Position numbers and translations under genes: made by a program. From assembly GCA_946548575.1 (NCBI GenBank), contig CAMNPT010000009.1:1-38735 (forward strand): a stretch of DNA of 38,735 nt, written 5' to 3'. The DNA comes from an uncultured Clostridium sp. GTDB lineage: Bacteria; Bacillota; Clostridia; TANB77; CAG-508. Each line of letters opens with the position of its first letter. Positions within the stretch are counted from its first letter, which is position 1. The notes beneath the pieces were generated by a model, which was not told the origin of the DNA, did not search any database, and saw only the letters and a list, made by a program, of their open reading frames with translations. Positions 19,038 to 27,652 of the stretch are shown here, one piece after another.

Positions 19038-20822
19038 ATGTTCAATATAGAAGAAGAATTAAAAAAATTACCAGATAAGCCTGGGGTATATATAATGAGA
19101 GATAAAGAAAATAATATTATATATGTAGGAAAAGCAATCTCTTTAAAAAATAGGGTAAGGTCATATTTTAGAAAAACAAATAAAACTGCAAGAATTTTAA
19201 GAATGGTAAGTTTAATTGATCATTTTGAATATATAGTAGTAGATAATGAAGCAGAGGCTTTAATATTAGAATGTAATTTAATAAAAAGAAATAGACCAAA
19301 ATTTAATGTTTTATTAAAAGATGACAAAACTTATCCATATATAAAAATTGATATGAAATCAGATTATCCTGGCATTTTTATTACAAGGAGATTGATTAAT
19401 GATGGGTCAAAATATTTTGGACCTTATGCAAATCCTGGAGCAGCAAAAGAAATGGTGGATTTTATTAAACAGAAATATAAAATACATCAATGCAGAACTT
19501 TAAAAGAGAGAACAAGACCATGTTTAAATTATCATATAAAACGTTGTTTAGCACCTTGTATGGGATATGTAACAAAAGAGGAATATAAAAAACAAATTGA
19601 TGAGATAGTTGATTTATTAGAAGGAAAAACAGATAAAATCATAAAAGAATTAGAAAAACAAATGATGGAACTATCTAAAAATATGGATTTTGAAAAAGCA
19701 GCAGAGTTAAGAGATAGAATTCAAGCAATAACAAGAGTATCTGAAAAACAAAAAGTTTCTAATATATCAGACAAAGCAATAGATGTTATAGGTATTGCAA
19801 AATCAGAATTACAAGTTTGTATAGAAATATTTTTTGTTCGAGGAAGTAAAATGATTGGTAGAGAACATTATTTTTATCAAGATTTAAAAGATATGGAAGA
19901 CAAAGAAATTTTATCTGGGTTTATAAAACAATATTATTTAGATAATCCAAATATACCAAGTAAAATTATGATAAGAGAGGAAGTACAAGATAAGGAAGCA
20001 ATTGAACAATGGTTATCCACAAGTTTAGGTAAAAAAGTGGAAATTAAAAGCCCTAAAAAAGGCGAAAAATTGAGATTTGTAGAAATGGCTGAAAATAATG
20101 CAAAAGTTACTTTAGAAAATAAAGAGAAAGATAAAAGCGAAATATTATTAGAATTGAAACAAGTAATGAATTTTGATAAATTACCTAGAAAAATAGAAAC
20201 ATATGATATTTCAAATATTTCAGGAGAATATACAGTTGCAGCTATGTGTGTGTTGCAAGATGGTGTTATAAAAAAGAACTTGTCTAGAAGATTTAAAATA
20301 AAAACAGTATTTGGACAGGATGACCCAAAGTGTATGGAAGAAGTTATAACAAGAAGACTAAAACATTCAATTGAAAATCCAAAAGGAGGATTTGGAGAAT
20401 TGCCAGATGCAATATTTGCAGATGGAGGAATTACACAAATAAGAGCAACTAAAAAAGCAATAGAAAAGTATAATCTAGATATAGCTGTATTTGGAATGGT
20501 AAAAAATGAAAAACACCAAACTAGAGCTCTAATGGATGAGAATAGAAATGAACTGGTAATATCACAAAACTTAATGAATCTTATAACAAGATTTCAAGAT
20601 ACTGTACATGATACTGCAATAACATATCATAGAAAATTACGTGATAAATCAATAACAAAATCAGAACTTGATGATATAGAAGGAATAGGTGAGGTAAAGA
20701 AAAAAGCTTTATTAAAACATTTCGGAAGTGTACAAAATATAAAAAATGCCAGCTTAGAAGAATTGATGAAAATAAAAGGAATAACATTAGAATTAGCAAA
20801 AAGAATAAAAGAAAATATATAA
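19038..20822 (+). CDS. uvrC: Excinuclease ABC subunit C
   Basis: 594 residues, the normal length. UvrC makes the two incisions of nucleotide excision repair. Domains in order: GIY-YIG nuclease (PGVYIMRDKENNIIYVGKA, residues ~14-95), a Cys-containing region (CLNYHIKRCLAPCMGYV), the UvrB-interacting UVR motif (~200-235, MDFEKAAELRDRI), the RNase H-like second nuclease (YDISNISGEYTVAAMCV … DAIFADGGITQI), and C-terminal helix-hairpin-helix motifs (DIEGIGEVKKKALLKHFGS, LMKIKGITLELAKRI). ATG at 19038 with GTGAGGTG. No frame disruption. Confidence 0.97.
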   Translation: MFNIEEELKKLPDKPGVYIMRDKENNIIYVGKAISLKNRVRSYFRKTNKTARILRMVSLIDHFEYIVVDNEAEALILECNLIKRNRPKFNVLLKDDKTYPYIKIDMKSDYPGIFITRRLINDGSKYFGPYANPGAAKEMVDFIKQKYKIHQCRTLKERTRPCLNYHIKRCLAPCMGYVTKEEYKKQIDEIVDLLEGKTDKIIKELEKQMMELSKNMDFEKAAELRDRIQAITRVSEKQKVSNISDKAIDVIGIAKSELQVCIEIFFVRGSKMIGREHYFYQDLKDMEDKEILSGFIKQYYLDNPNIPSKIMIREEVQDKEAIEQWLSTSLGKKVEIKSPKKGEKLRFVEMAENNAKVTLENKEKDKSEILLELKQVMNFDKLPRKIETYDISNISGEYTVAAMCVLQDGVIKKNLSRRFKIKTVFGQDDPKCMEEVITRRLKHSIENPKGGFGELPDAIFADGGITQIRATKKAIEKYNLDIAVFGMVKNEKHQTRALMDENRNELVISQNLMNLITRFQDTVHDTAITYHRKLRDKSITKSELDDIEGIGEVKKKALLKHFGSVQNIKNASLEELMKIKGITLELAKRIKENI

Positions 20823-20907
20823 ATGAAAAAAAGCAAAAAACAGTCATAAATTTAAAATATCAGCATATACATATTAATATAAAAAAATATGTATAGGGGG
20901 TTTTTTG

Positions 20908-21060
20908 ATGGAGATTACTAAAGATGAAGGAATAAAAAAGGTCTTAAATGGCATAAAAAAACATAGATTTATAACAAGTGTGTTTGCAACATTCATATTA
21001 TTTACTATTTTAAATATGTATATGATTTATAGTTTTATGAAAATTTTGCAAAATGTGTAA
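20908..21060 (+). CDS. Small single-pass membrane protein, unknown
   Basis: 50 residues: a charged N-terminus (MEITKDEGIKKVLNGIKKHR) followed by one hydrophobic helix (FITSVFATFILFTILNMYMIYSFM). ATG at 20908 with GGGGG seven bases upstream. Lies between uvrC and the methyltransferase. Not recognised; the layout (short cytoplasmic tail, one helix) is common in clostridial small membrane proteins of unknown role. Confidence 0.65.
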   Translation: MEITKDEGIKKVLNGIKKHRFITSVFATFILFTILNMYMIYSFMKILQNV

Positions 21061-21112
21061 AAATGTGATAAAATATTGGTATTCTTTAAGTAAGGAGGAT
21101 ATCAATTTTTTT

Positions 21113-21977
21113 ATGAAAATTGCGAATGAGTGGAAAGAATATAAAATATTAGATATGGCAGATGGCCAAAAATTAGAAAAATGGGGAGATATTATACTTT
21201 CAAGACCAGATCCACAAATTATTTGGAAAAATAAAAGTTATCCAAATAAATGGAAAGAAATAAATGCAACATATTATAGAAGTAAAACAGGTGGAGGCTC
21301 TTGGGAATATAATAAAAAGATGCCAGAAAAATGGCAAATAAAATATAAAAATTTAACATTTAATATAAAACCTATGGGGTTTAAGCACACAGGTTTATTT
21401 CCAGAGCAAGCAGTTAATTGGGATTGGATGATAAATAAGATTAAATCAGAAAATAGAGAAATAAAAATATTAAACCTATTTGCATATACAGGAGGAGCAA
21501 CTTGTGCTTGTCTATCAGCAGGAGCATCTGTATGTCATGTAGATAGTTCAAAAGGAATGACAACTTGGGCAAAAGAAAATGTAGAAAGTTCAGGGCTAAA
21601 AGAAAAACCTGTTAGATTTATTGTTGATGATGTAATAAAATTTGTAAACAGAGAAATAAGGCGTGGCAATAAATATGATGCAATTATAATGGATCCACCA
21701 TCCTATGGAAGAGGAAAAAATGGTGAAGTATGGCAATTTGAAAATAATATATATGAGTTAGTAGAATTATGTACAAAAGTATTATCAGATGAACCATTAT
21801 TTTTCTTAATCAATTCATATACAACAGGTATTTCATGTACTGTATTGAAAGATATTTTAGAAATTACAGTAAATAAAAAACATAAAGGAAAATTAGAAGC
21901 AGGAGAAATTGGACTTCCAATGGAAAATTCTAATTTGATTTTACCTTGTGGTATATACCGGAAGGTGGGAAAAATAA
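21113..21977 (+). CDS. Class I SAM-dependent (rRNA-type) methyltransferase; needs +1 shift at CGG near the end
   Basis: A Rossmann methyltransferase related to RlmI/RlmK-type RNA methylases. Blocks: ILDMADGQKLEKWGDIILSRPDPQ near the start, SAM-binding ILNLFAYTGGATCACLSAGA, acidic HVDSSKGMTTWAKEN, catalytic-loop MDPPSYGRGKNGE. At codon 283 the zero frame reads TAC CGG AAG and continues 16 more residues to 22009. Skipping the C gives G-R-W-E-K-stop (TAA 21975), and homologues as I recall them end in a GRWE motif, so the +1 product of 287 residues is preferred. ATG 21113 is chosen because GGAGG precedes it by 14 bases; the ATG at 21053 overlaps the previous gene and lacks a site. Confidence 0.82.
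21956..21962 (+). other. +1 frameshift site UAC-CGG-A in the methyltransferase
   Basis: Zero frame: TAC CGG AAG GTG. In +1: GGA AGG TGG GAA AAA TAA, encoding GRWEK and stop. Unlike the other sites the zero frame is not immediately closed, so the call rests on the family C-terminus and on the shared CGG-glycine pattern. Confidence 0.72.
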
Positions 21978-22005
21978 TTAAAGTAACAAAAAAGGAATTA
22001 AAGAA

Positions 22006-22671
22006 ATGAAAGTATTATTTGAAGATAATCACATAATTGCAGTAGAGAAAGAACCAAATGTTCCATCTCAAGCAGATAAAACACAAGATGTAGATATGCT
22101 AACAATGGTAAAACAATATATAAAAGAAAAATATAATAAGCCAGGAAATGTATATTTAGGACTGGTTCATAGATTAGATAGACCAGTAGGTGGAATTATG
22201 ATCTTTGCAAAAACATCTAAGGCAGCATCGAGACTTAGTAATCAAGTAAGAGAAAAGGTTTTTAAAAAAAAGTATCTAGCTGTAGTTGATGGTAAATTTG
22301 AAAATAAAAAAGGAACATTAGAAGATTATTTATATAAAGATGAAAGAAATAACATAAGTAAAGTTGTAAATAAACAAAAGAAAAATGCAAAACTAGCAAA
22401 ACTTGATTATGAGGTTTTAAAATATAATGAAGTAAAAGATTTAAGTTTAGTAAAAGTAAATTTACATACAGGAAGACATCATCAAATAAGAGTACAGTTA
22501 GCAAATTTTGGACACAGTATTTTTGGTGACCAAAAATATGGAACTAGAGGGAAAGGTAAGCAAATTGCTTTGTGGGCTTATGAGCTTACAATTTTACACC
22601 CAGTGACAAAGGAAGAAATGACTTTTAAAGATTTACCTGAACCAGTTGGTACATGGTGTATTTTAAAATAA
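22006..22671 (+). CDS. RluA-family RNA pseudouridine synthase
   Basis: 221 residues, a compact RluA-type enzyme without an S4 domain. It isomerises specific uridines in rRNA or tRNA. The catalytic aspartate is Asp58 in LVHRLDRPVGGIMIFAKT. Other blocks are FEDNHIIAVEKEPNVPSQ, KKYLAVVDG, TGRHHQIRVQLA (usually TGRTHQIR) and HSIFGDQKYG. ATG at 22006 with AAAGGA upstream, 28 bases after the recoded end of the methyltransferase. The exact RNA target cannot be assigned from sequence; the RNA-methylase neighbour suggests a joint role in RNA modification. Confidence 0.93.
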   Translation: MKVLFEDNHIIAVEKEPNVPSQADKTQDVDMLTMVKQYIKEKYNKPGNVYLGLVHRLDRPVGGIMIFAKTSKAASRLSNQVREKVFKKKYLAVVDGKFENKKGTLEDYLYKDERNNISKVVNKQKKNAKLAKLDYEVLKYNEVKDLSLVKVNLHTGRHHQIRVQLANFGHSIFGDQKYGTRGKGKQIALWAYELTILHPVTKEEMTFKDLPEPVGTWCILK

Positions 22672-22694
22672 AAAAAGAAGATAAATAAGGAAAG

Positions 22695-22862
22695 TTATTT
22701 ATCTTCATCATCATCTTCTTCTTTTTTAGATTCTTTAGGAATTACAATATTTTTAGGTTTTTCATTTGCTGATTTTGGTTTACTAGTATGTTCATAAACA
22801 GGAGAAATATCCAAATTTGAACCATCACCAGTTACGACATTTAAATCTTTTTTATCATTCAT
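22695..22862 (-). CDS. Small acidic protein, unknown
   Basis: 55 residues, start MNDKKDLNVVTGDGSNLDISPVYE, middle rich in Lys/Pro (TSKPKSANEKPKNIV), and an acidic end (KKEEDDDEDK). ATG at 22862 after CGGAGGT. No hydrophobic segment, likely disordered. Divergently oriented to scpB, whose promoter lies 64 bases away. Family not recognised. Confidence 0.7.
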   Translation of the reverse strand: MNDKKDLNVVTGDGSNLDISPVYEHTSKPKSANEKPKNIVIPKESKKEEDDDEDK

Positions 22863-22925
22863 AAAAATACCTCCGTATCTTTTTATTTATAATATCACAT
22901 ATAAATTAAAAGTGCAAGATAATTA

Positions 22926-22954
22926 TTGACATATTGGCATTTTTTTGACATAAT
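22926..22954 (+). promoter_or_regulatory. Promoter of scpB-proS
   Basis: TTGACA (22926-22931), 17-base spacer, CATAAT (22949-22954); a TATAAT overlaps at 22954 with longer spacing. The scpB ATG follows at 22990. Confidence 0.65.
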
Positions 22955-22989
22955 ATAATAACTATATATTAAAATAAGAAGGGATAAAA

Positions 22990-23559
22990 ATGGAAATAAA
23001 TGAAAAAAAAGCAATAATTGAAGCAATACTTTTTGCCGCAGGAAGAGAAGTAACAAGAAATGAATTAATGCTAGCATTAGAGCTATCTGCACAAGATGTA
23101 GATTCGATTATAAAGAATATGAAAGAAGAATATAAAAATGAAAAAAGAGGAATTGAATTAATTGAAGCTGATAACTCTTATCAATTATGTACGAAAAAAG
23201 ATTTATATGAATATATTTATCCAGTTTTAGATAAAAGAAGTAAACCAAATTTATCTAATGCAGCACTGGAAACTTTAGCAATAATTGCATATAACCCGAG
23301 AATAACAAGAGCTGAAATAGAAAACATTAGAGGAGTATCTGCAGATGGTTGTGTTTATAAACTTTTAGAATATGGATTAATCGAAGAATCAGGTAAATTA
23401 GATTTACCAGGAAAGCCGATGTCATATAAAACAACAAGTAATTTTTTAAAATTATTTGGTTATTCATCATTAGAAGAATTACCAGAATTGCCAAAATATA
23501 AATTGGATGAAAATAAACAAATTGTAATAGATGATTTAGTAGAGGAGGAAAAAATATGA
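22990..23559 (+). CDS. scpB: Segregation and condensation protein B
   Basis: 189 residues, typical. ScpB is the winged-helix partner of ScpA in the SMC condensin complex. Blocks: KKAIIEAILFAAGREVTRNEL (first winged helix), EADNSYQLCTKKDLYEYI, ALETLAIIAYNPRITRAEIENIRGVSADG and YKTTSNFLKLFGYSSLEELPELP. ATG at 22990 with AAGGGA. Its TGA overlaps the proS ATG (ATGA), so the two are translationally coupled. scpA is not present in this window. Confidence 0.96.
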   Translation: MEINEKKAIIEAILFAAGREVTRNELMLALELSAQDVDSIIKNMKEEYKNEKRGIELIEADNSYQLCTKKDLYEYIYPVLDKRSKPNLSNAALETLAIIAYNPRITRAEIENIRGVSADGCVYKLLEYGLIEESGKLDLPGKPMSYKTTSNFLKLFGYSSLEELPELPKYKLDENKQIVIDDLVEEEKI

Positions 23560-24824
23560 AATTATCACAAACAGGAATGGGAACAGTAAAATTAAATAAT
23601 ATAGATGAAATGTATCCAGGACAAAGTATTTTACTACAAACTGGACAATTAGTACAATATGGGGCAGGTTTATTTGGATATAATACAGTACCACTATTAG
23701 TAAGAAGAAAAGTTGAACAAATTATTACAGAAACACTAAACAAATATGGGTGTATAGAAGTCCTATTACCAGTATTGCAACCAGACACCATTTGGAAAAA
23801 TTCAGGTAGATATGATCACTATGTAAATGATGGAACAATGCTTATTACTGAGTCAAATAAAGGAACATTTTGTTTAGCACCAACAGGAGAAGAGGCAGTT
23901 GTTGAATTTGCAAGAGAGAAACTAAAATCTTATAAAAATTTACCAGTAACATATTATCAAATTGGAGAAAAATTTAGAAATGAAATAAGAACAAGAGGAT
24001 ATTTACTTAGAGGAAAAGCATTTCCAATGTTAGATGCATACAGTTTTGATAAAGATGAAAAAGGAATGGAAAAATCTTATGAAAATGCAAGAAATGCATT
24101 TTTAGAAATCTTTAAAAAGTTAGGAATGGATGTAATACCAATTGTTGCAGATAATGGAGCAATGGGAGGAAAAAAATCTGAAGAATTTATGATAATATCT
24201 GACCAAGGTGAAGACAAAATATTATATGACGAAAAAACAGGAATAGGTTTAAATACAGAAATTCTAGAAAAAGAAAATTATCAAGAATATCTAAAAGAAG
24301 AATATGGAATAGAGGATATATCAAAATTTAAAGAAATAAGAACAATGGAACTAGGACACATATTTCAATTAGGAACAAGATATTCAGAAATGATGAATGG
24401 AAAATTTACAAACCAAGATGGAATAGATTCATTATATTATATGGGATGTTATGGAATTGGAGTAAGTAGAACAGTAGCTGCAATGTATGAGCAATATTTA
24501 ATAAATGATGAAAAATGGGGACCTTGCGGATTTTATATACCTGAGAATATAGCACCATTTAAATATCAAATAATTCCAAAAATGGAAGATAAATCAAAAG
24601 TAGAAAAAGCGGAAGAGATATATAGAATGTTGAAAGAAAAAGGTATTGGAGTTATATTAGATGACAGAGAAAATATTAATATAGGAGCTAAAATAAAGGA
24701 TTGTAAAGTATTGGGAACACCAAATTTAATAATTTTGGGTGATAAATTTGATGGTGAAAATATTGAAATAGAAAATACAAAAACAGGTGAAAAGAAAATA
24801 GTAAGGATTGAAGAATTAAGTTAA
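23556..24824 (+). CDS. proS: Prolyl-tRNA synthetase lacking the INS editing domain
   Basis: 422 residues, shorter than the ~570 of E. coli-type ProRS. Class II motifs: motif 1 region around RRKVEQIITETLNKYGC, LAPTGEEAVVEFAR, motif 2 KFRNEIRTRGYLLRGKAF (residues 139-156), motif 3 GCYGIGVSRTVAAM (~293-306). The stretch between motifs 2 and 3 is about 140 residues instead of ~300, with TMELGHIFQLGTRYSEMM close to the motif 2 end, so the Ala-tRNA(Pro) editing insertion is missing. The C-terminal anticodon-binding domain is present (ILDDRENINIGAKIKDCKVLG). GAGGAGG inside scpB serves the ATG. Confidence 0.93.
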   Translation: MKLSQTGMGTVKLNNIDEMYPGQSILLQTGQLVQYGAGLFGYNTVPLLVRRKVEQIITETLNKYGCIEVLLPVLQPDTIWKNSGRYDHYVNDGTMLITESNKGTFCLAPTGEEAVVEFAREKLKSYKNLPVTYYQIGEKFRNEIRTRGYLLRGKAFPMLDAYSFDKDEKGMEKSYENARNAFLEIFKKLGMDVIPIVADNGAMGGKKSEEFMIISDQGEDKILYDEKTGIGLNTEILEKENYQEYLKEEYGIEDISKFKEIRTMELGHIFQLGTRYSEMMNGKFTNQDGIDSLYYMGCYGIGVSRTVAAMYEQYLINDEKWGPCGFYIPENIAPFKYQIIPKMEDKSKVEKAEEIYRMLKEKGIGVILDDRENINIGAKIKDCKVLGTPNLIILGDKFDGENIEIENTKTGEKKIVRIEELS

Positions 24825-24850
24825 AAAGAAAAATTGGAAACAAAAGGGGA

Positions 24851-24990
24851 TTCGACCAACGGGGACGGGTCAACCAACGGGGACGGTCCTTTTGGTTGAA
24901 TTTTAATTTATAATTTTATTTATAGTTTTATTAATTATTATTCAACCAAAAGGACCGTCCCCGTTGGTTGACCCGTCCCCATTGGTCGAA
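24851..24990. repeat. REP-like inverted pair (proS-alarmone synthetase)
   Basis: Two 50-base arms, 24851-24900 and 24941-24990, are inverted copies with one mismatch, separated by 40 AT-rich bases. Each arm carries TTCGACCAAYGGGGACGGG followed by TCAACCAACGGGGACGGTCC…TTGGTTGAA. Same family as 15398-15529 and the units flanking the transposase. Nothing else is seen between proS and the 25080 gene. Confidence 0.94.
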
Positions 24991-25079
24991 ATTTTCACAA
25001 AAAAAACACAAACATTATACTATTTAGTAATATTTAAAAGATAAACTACTAATATGAAATATAGATAGGAGTGGTTTAA

Positions 25080-25742
25080 ATGCGATACGAACAAAATAAA
25101 ACTACAGATTTAATAGAAATGGGTGATGTTTTAAATTACAATCAAAAAATAAATGAAGATGATAAAACATTTGAAAAATTGATGTTTATTTATAAAATGG
25201 CAATAAAAGAGATAAATACAAAAATAGAAATAATGCAAGAACAATTTAAATTCTTATATAATTATAATCTAATAGATCATATAGATTTTAGAATTAAATC
25301 ACCAAAAAGTATCTTAAAAAAGATGGAAGATAAAAAATGTGATTTAACTTATAAAGATATGATTAATAATATAAACGATATAGCAGGGATTAGAGTGGTT
25401 TGCCCTCTAAAAAAAGATATTTATTCTGTTAAAAATTTAATTCAGAGATTACCAGGAATAGAAACGATAAAAGAAAAAGATTATATTAAAATTCCAAAAG
25501 AAAGTGGATATTCTGCATACCACCTTATTTTGTGTGTGCCTGTAATGTTAACACAAAAAATAATTTATGTAAAAGTTGAGGTACAAATAAAAACAATTGC
25601 GATGGATTTTTGGTCAAATTTAGAACACAAGATGAGATATAAACCACAGGAACAACCAAGTAAACAAATTTCAAAAGAATTGCAAAACTGTGCAAAGGTA
25701 ATAAATAAATTAGATGATAGGATAATGTCAATAAATGAGTAA
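25080..25742 (+). CDS. Small alarmone synthetase ((p)ppGpp synthetase, RelQ/YjbM type)
   Basis: 220 residues, the size of single-domain RelA/SpoT-like small alarmone synthetases that make (p)ppGpp from ATP and GDP/GTP. Motifs: RIKSPKSILKKM (ATP binding), NDIAGIRVVCPLKKDIY, KDYIKIPKESGYSAYHLIL, EVQIKTIAMDFWSNLEHKMRYK (catalytic Glu and GTP-binding EVQI(R)T region). There is no hydrolase domain. ATG at 25080 after AGGAGTGG. It sits alone between a REP pair and dnaG. Confidence 0.92.
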   Translation: MRYEQNKTTDLIEMGDVLNYNQKINEDDKTFEKLMFIYKMAIKEINTKIEIMQEQFKFLYNYNLIDHIDFRIKSPKSILKKMEDKKCDLTYKDMINNINDIAGIRVVCPLKKDIYSVKNLIQRLPGIETIKEKDYIKIPKESGYSAYHLILCVPVMLTQKIIYVKVEVQIKTIAMDFWSNLEHKMRYKPQEQPSKQISKELQNCAKVINKLDDRIMSINE

Positions 25743-25851
25743 TGTCTGTTAAACACTAAAAGAGAAAAAAGAACATTAAAAAAGAAGGATTTATGTAAAA
25801 TACGTCGAATATTATAAGTATGTAAATTTATTTGTGGAAAGTGAGGAAAAA

Positions 25852-27638
25852 ATGCCAAGATATAGTGATGAAATTATAGATGAAGTAAGGCAAACAAATG
25901 ATATCGTAGATATAATATCACAATATGTGCATTTAAAGAGAAGTGGAAGAAATTATTTCGGACTTTGTCCATTTCATAATGAAAAATCACCTTCTTTTTC
26001 TGTCTCACCAGATAAACAAATATTTCATTGTTTTGGTTGTGGAGTAGGTGGAAATGTATTTACTTTTTTAACTAAAATAGAGGGAATTAATTTTATAGAA
26101 GCGGTACAAATGTTAGCAGAGAGGTCTAATATACAATTACCAACAATAGAAAATAGCCGAGATTCCCAAAAAGAAGAACTTAAAGCAAAAGTTTTAAAAG
26201 TCAATGAATTTACAGCTCGGATTTTATCATGAGAATTTATACAAGCCAGAGGCAAAAATTGCACAAGAATATATAAAAAGTAGAAAGCTAAATAATGAAA
26301 CCTTAAAATCTTTTAAAATAGGTTTTTCAGGGAAGTTTGATGAATTATATCAGGCATTAAAAAAACAAGGATTTCAAGATTTAGAGATTTTAGAATCAGG
26401 TTTGGTAAATAAAAATGATAATGGTAAATATATCGATAGATATAGAAACAGGCTAATGTTTCCAATTTGTGATGCAAGAGGAAGAGTAATTGCATTTGGA
26501 GGTCGTGTTTTAGATGATTCAAAACCAAAATATATAAATTCTCCAGAAAATATAGTTTATAGTAAAGGCAGAAATTTATTTGGATTAAATGTAGCAAAAA
26601 AGGGTGATATTAAAAAAAGAATTTTAGTAGTTGAAGGATATATGGATGTTATTTCACTTCATCAAAGAGGTATTACCAATGTTGTTGCAGCACTTCGGAA
26701 CAGCAATGACTCAACCACAAGGATGGCTTCTTAGAAGAAATTCTGAGCAAATAATATTAAGTTTTGATTCTGATGAGGCAGGATTAGCAGCAAAAATTAG
26801 AGCATTGGATATATTACAAAATATGGGATGCGATGTTAGAATATTACAAATGGAAGGTGCAAAAGATCCAGATGAGTACATAATAAAATATGGTAATGCA
26901 AGATTTCAAAATCTAATAGAAAAAGCACTTTCAATAATAGAATTCAAAGTAAAAGTTCTAAAAAAAGACTTAGATTTAAATAATACAAATGATAAAATAA
27001 AATTTTTAAATGAGATAGCAAAATTAATTGCAAAAGTTGATAATACAATAGAAAGAGAAGTTTATATAGAAAAAATAGCAAAAGGATATGAAATTTCAAA
27101 AGAAGCAATTTATGCAGAGGTTAATAAATTAACATATTCAGATAATAAAGGGCAAAATGTTTTGGAAAAAGCAAAACCAGTTATAAAACATAAGAAAGTT
27201 GAGCAAATTGAAGTACCACAAGCAATAAGAAAAAGGGAAAACACTATACTCTCAATCTTGTTAACAGGAGATTTAAATATATTTCAAATTATAAAACAAA
27301 ATATATCTTTAGAAGATTTTAAAGATGAATTAAATAAAAAAATTGCAAAAAAATTGTATGAAGAATTTGAAATAGGAAATAGTAATATTAATGGAATAAT
27401 AGACAAGTTAAATGAAGAAGAACAAAATCATATTACTGCTATTTTAGCAGAAGATTATGGTATAGAAGATGTAGAAAAAGCAATTGATGATATTATGAAA
27501 GCTTATGAAAAAGAAAAATTGGCAAAAAGAAAGATGGAAATAGTTGAGCTTATTGAAACCGAAAATGATATTAACAAAAAAAAGGAATTGGGAAAAGAGT
27601 TAAATAATATAATTATTAGATTAGCTAAAATAAAATAG
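25852..27638 (+). CDS. dnaG: DNA primase DnaG; needs two +1 shifts at CGG
   Basis: Primase that lays RNA primers at the replication fork. Segment 1 (residues 1-122): CHC2 zinc finger C39/H42/C60/C63 (CPFH … CFGC). CGG at 26218, then +1 gives [17 protein letters not shown] and segment 2 (123-281) with the start of [14 protein letters not shown] (Glu261). CGG at 26696, then +1 gives the invariant [12 protein letters not shown] block and FDSDEAG (Asp305/Asp307), followed by the helicase-binding region. Length 1787 is 3n+2, as two +1 shifts require, and gives a normal 594-residue primase. Without both shifts the TOPRIM catalytic residues are never joined. dnaG is essential and lies before rpoD as usual. 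Confidence 0.93.
26215..26221 (+). other. +1 frameshift site GCU-CGG-A, first in dnaG
   Basis: The zero frame reads ACA GCT CGG ATT TTA TCA TGA and stops at 26230. In +1, GGA TTT TAT CAT GAG gives GFYHE, matching the FYH helix after the zinc domain. The stop follows three codons after CGG. Confidence 0.9.
26693..26699 (+). other. +1 frameshift site CUU-CGG-A, second in dnaG
   Basis: The frame entered at the first site reads GCA CTT CGG AAC AGC and stops at TAG 26732. In +1, GGA ACA GCA ATG ACT gives GTAMT, restoring the conserved A(L)GTA(L/M)T block of DnaG. The glycine is near-invariant in the family, which fixes the inserted residue as Gly. Confidence 0.93.
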
Positions 27639-27652
27639 GGGTGAAATTATAA

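Noticed and set aside
21053..21112. Upstream ATG at 21053 as the methyltransferase start
   Set aside because: It overlaps the previous small gene, lacks a ribosome binding site and adds residues without family support; GGAGG lies before ATG 21113.
26693..26699. RF2- or Ty1-type slippage (CUU slipping to an overlapping codon)
   Set aside because: The second dnaG site, CUU-CGG-A, resembles Ty1 CUU-AGG-C, but the other five sites have P-site codons with poor or no re-pairing potential, and no shared upstream stimulator is seen.
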